DNA of 64,000 nt, from NCBI RefSeq assembly GCF_009727055.1, contig NC_052350.1:24600678-24664677 (forward strand), in the 5' to 3' direction. The notes beneath the pieces are model-generated. The model did not search any database, was not told where the DNA came from, and saw only the letters and a program-made list of their open reading frames with translations. The position numbers and the translations under genes were made by a program. Positions within the stretch are counted from its first letter, which is position 1. Every line of letters starts with the position of its first letter. Below, in pieces: positions 62,959-64,000 of the stretch. The stretch comes from Benincasa hispida (lineage: Eukaryota; Streptophyta; Magnoliopsida; Cucurbitales; Cucurbitaceae).

Positions 62959-64000
62959 TCATTGATTTCGAGCTAGTTGTCGTCGTTGACTTCGAACTTG
63001 AGGTTGCTCGGGTTCTTCTTGATGTTGCTCTGGTACTTCTGCAGGCGCTTCATAATATAAATATTCATTATGCTCTCCACGACCCTGACCATGTCTATGC
63101 ACGTATGAAAACGAAGGACCAGCTTCTGAGTCATAATGTCCTGAACCAAATGCTGGCGTCATCATCATCGGACTAACATAATCAGTTTGACTCTGCATCT
63201 GCGTCTGCGTCATAGGGGGCAACTCTTCCACATTATGTACAACCTCATCAAACTCATCCTCTTTCCGAACAAGTCCTCTATGTCTAGGAGCTGGTGGAAG
63301 AACAATAGGTATATCGTACATATAATGAATTTCCTCCATATAGCTTTGGTTGTCACTACATATAGCAAGAACCTGGTTCGGATCATTCACAACCTCACAG
63401 AGTCTACTGTTGTTCGATCTCTGTGAATTATAAAACAATTAGACAATATTTAAAATAAATTTAAATTTAAAAAAATTAGATAATATTTATTCATTTACCA
63501 TATGACCCACAGCTGCTCCCAGACGAATGACGTAATGCCTTGTGATATTATTATATCAATGAATGTATTCTAGAGTGACATCTGTATCAAACTGTTCAAG
63601 AGAAACCCCCACTGCAATAAACCTTTTGCACGATAGTGCCATCGCACTACCAAATGTGCAACTTTTTCGGACCAATCTCCAGTCCTTAGGTCAATATCAT
63701 GCAGTATGGGTTCAGTATTATAAGGCGATGGAACATCCTGCTGAAAACCGAATTGTCTCATCACCCTGTCAGGAAGATGCCACTCACCAATATGAAAAAA
63801 TATGAGAGGACTCATCGTCCGCCATATGTTTTGACCATTCGTACAAAAATTAGGAAAAGTATGCACAATAATTTTGTACAGCTCCCAAATAACCTGAAAC
63901 ACAAAATGTTATATCAAAGAATATTAAAGACAAATACAATAAAAATGTGAATAAAATAATCAATTAGGTTTAGTGTAATGTACTTGTTCAGGTTGAAGCA
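62959..64000 (-). pseudogene. Plant mobile domain (PMD, PF10536-like) protein, C-terminal exons, partial and degenerate
   Basis: Exons on the minus strand: beyond 64000 to 63984 (ends LQPEQ), 63893-63499, 63420-62959. The middle exon has VIWELYKIIVHTFPNFC, DRVMRQFGFQQDVP and DIDLRTGDWSEKVAHLV, typical of the transposon-derived PMD family, often annotated as 'serine/threonine-phosphatase 7 long form homolog'. A frame change near 63600 (LLQ to VGVSLEQFDTDV) and a TGA where relatives have Trp (near 63560) break it. The last exon is a polar tail (HRGLVRKEDEFDEVVHN, many Gln/Glu) ending SQRRQLARNQ. Family members include MAIL1/MAIN, needed for genome stability and silencing, but most copies are transposon passengers. 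Confidence 0.75.

Overview
The window is 64 kb of plant nuclear DNA. It is AT-rich, with large introns and GT..AG splice sites. The gene families are plant-specific, and much of the space is transposon debris. The Ulp1-carrying Mutator-like element and the long TGTTGGG-type LTRs resemble repeats known from Cucurbitaceae, so a cucurbit is my best guess for the source. That guess rests on recognition by eye, not on a database search.

Four protein-coding genes look intact and could be spliced by reading. (1) 4844-12717 (+) is a LEUNIG-like Groucho/Tup1-type corepressor with 17 exons and about 699 aa. (2) 22101-27271 (+) is an RMI1/TDRD3-type OB-fold protein with an Arg/Gly-rich tail, 6 exons and 422 aa. 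(3) 41687-44326 (+) is a PGR/TMEM19-like DUF92 membrane protein with 5 exons and 287 aa. (4) 46148-48208 (-) is an Aux/IAA auxin repressor with 5 exons and 205 aa. They are unrelated housekeeping or regulatory genes, not an operon or a cluster.

Layout: 1-2905 is the gag end and 5' LTR of a minus-strand Ty1/copia element. 4.8-12.7 kb is the LEUNIG-like gene, with MITEs in its introns. 13.2-17.8 kb is a pile of LTR relics in both orientations. 17.98-20.9 kb is a large LTR with primer-binding and polypurine signals, containing an ATGCG-rich repeat field. 22.1-27.3 kb is the OB-fold gene, with a dead LINE in intron 2. 29.6-41.5 kb holds a duplicated 5' end of the PGR gene, a decayed Mutator-like element (Ulp1-like protease on + and MuDR transposase on -), and a 5056-bp CACTA element nested inside with a 3-bp target duplication. 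41.7-45.4 kb is the PGR gene, whose 3' end is tandemly duplicated with an inverted junction piece. 46.1-48.3 kb is the Aux/IAA gene. 48.55-55.25 kb is a dead copia element hosting two solo LTRs. 55.3-62.1 kb is AT-rich intergenic DNA with foldback elements. 62.1-64 kb holds a LINE RNase H relic, a plastid ndhH fragment, and the 3' end of a plant-mobile-domain pseudogene that runs off the edge.

I found no CRISPR array, rRNA or functional tRNA gene. I see no convincing new multi-gene system. The most unusual structures are the PGR gene, which is rearranged at both ends (5' copy separated from the gene by nested transposons, 3' copy with an inverted junction), and the layered transposon nest itself.
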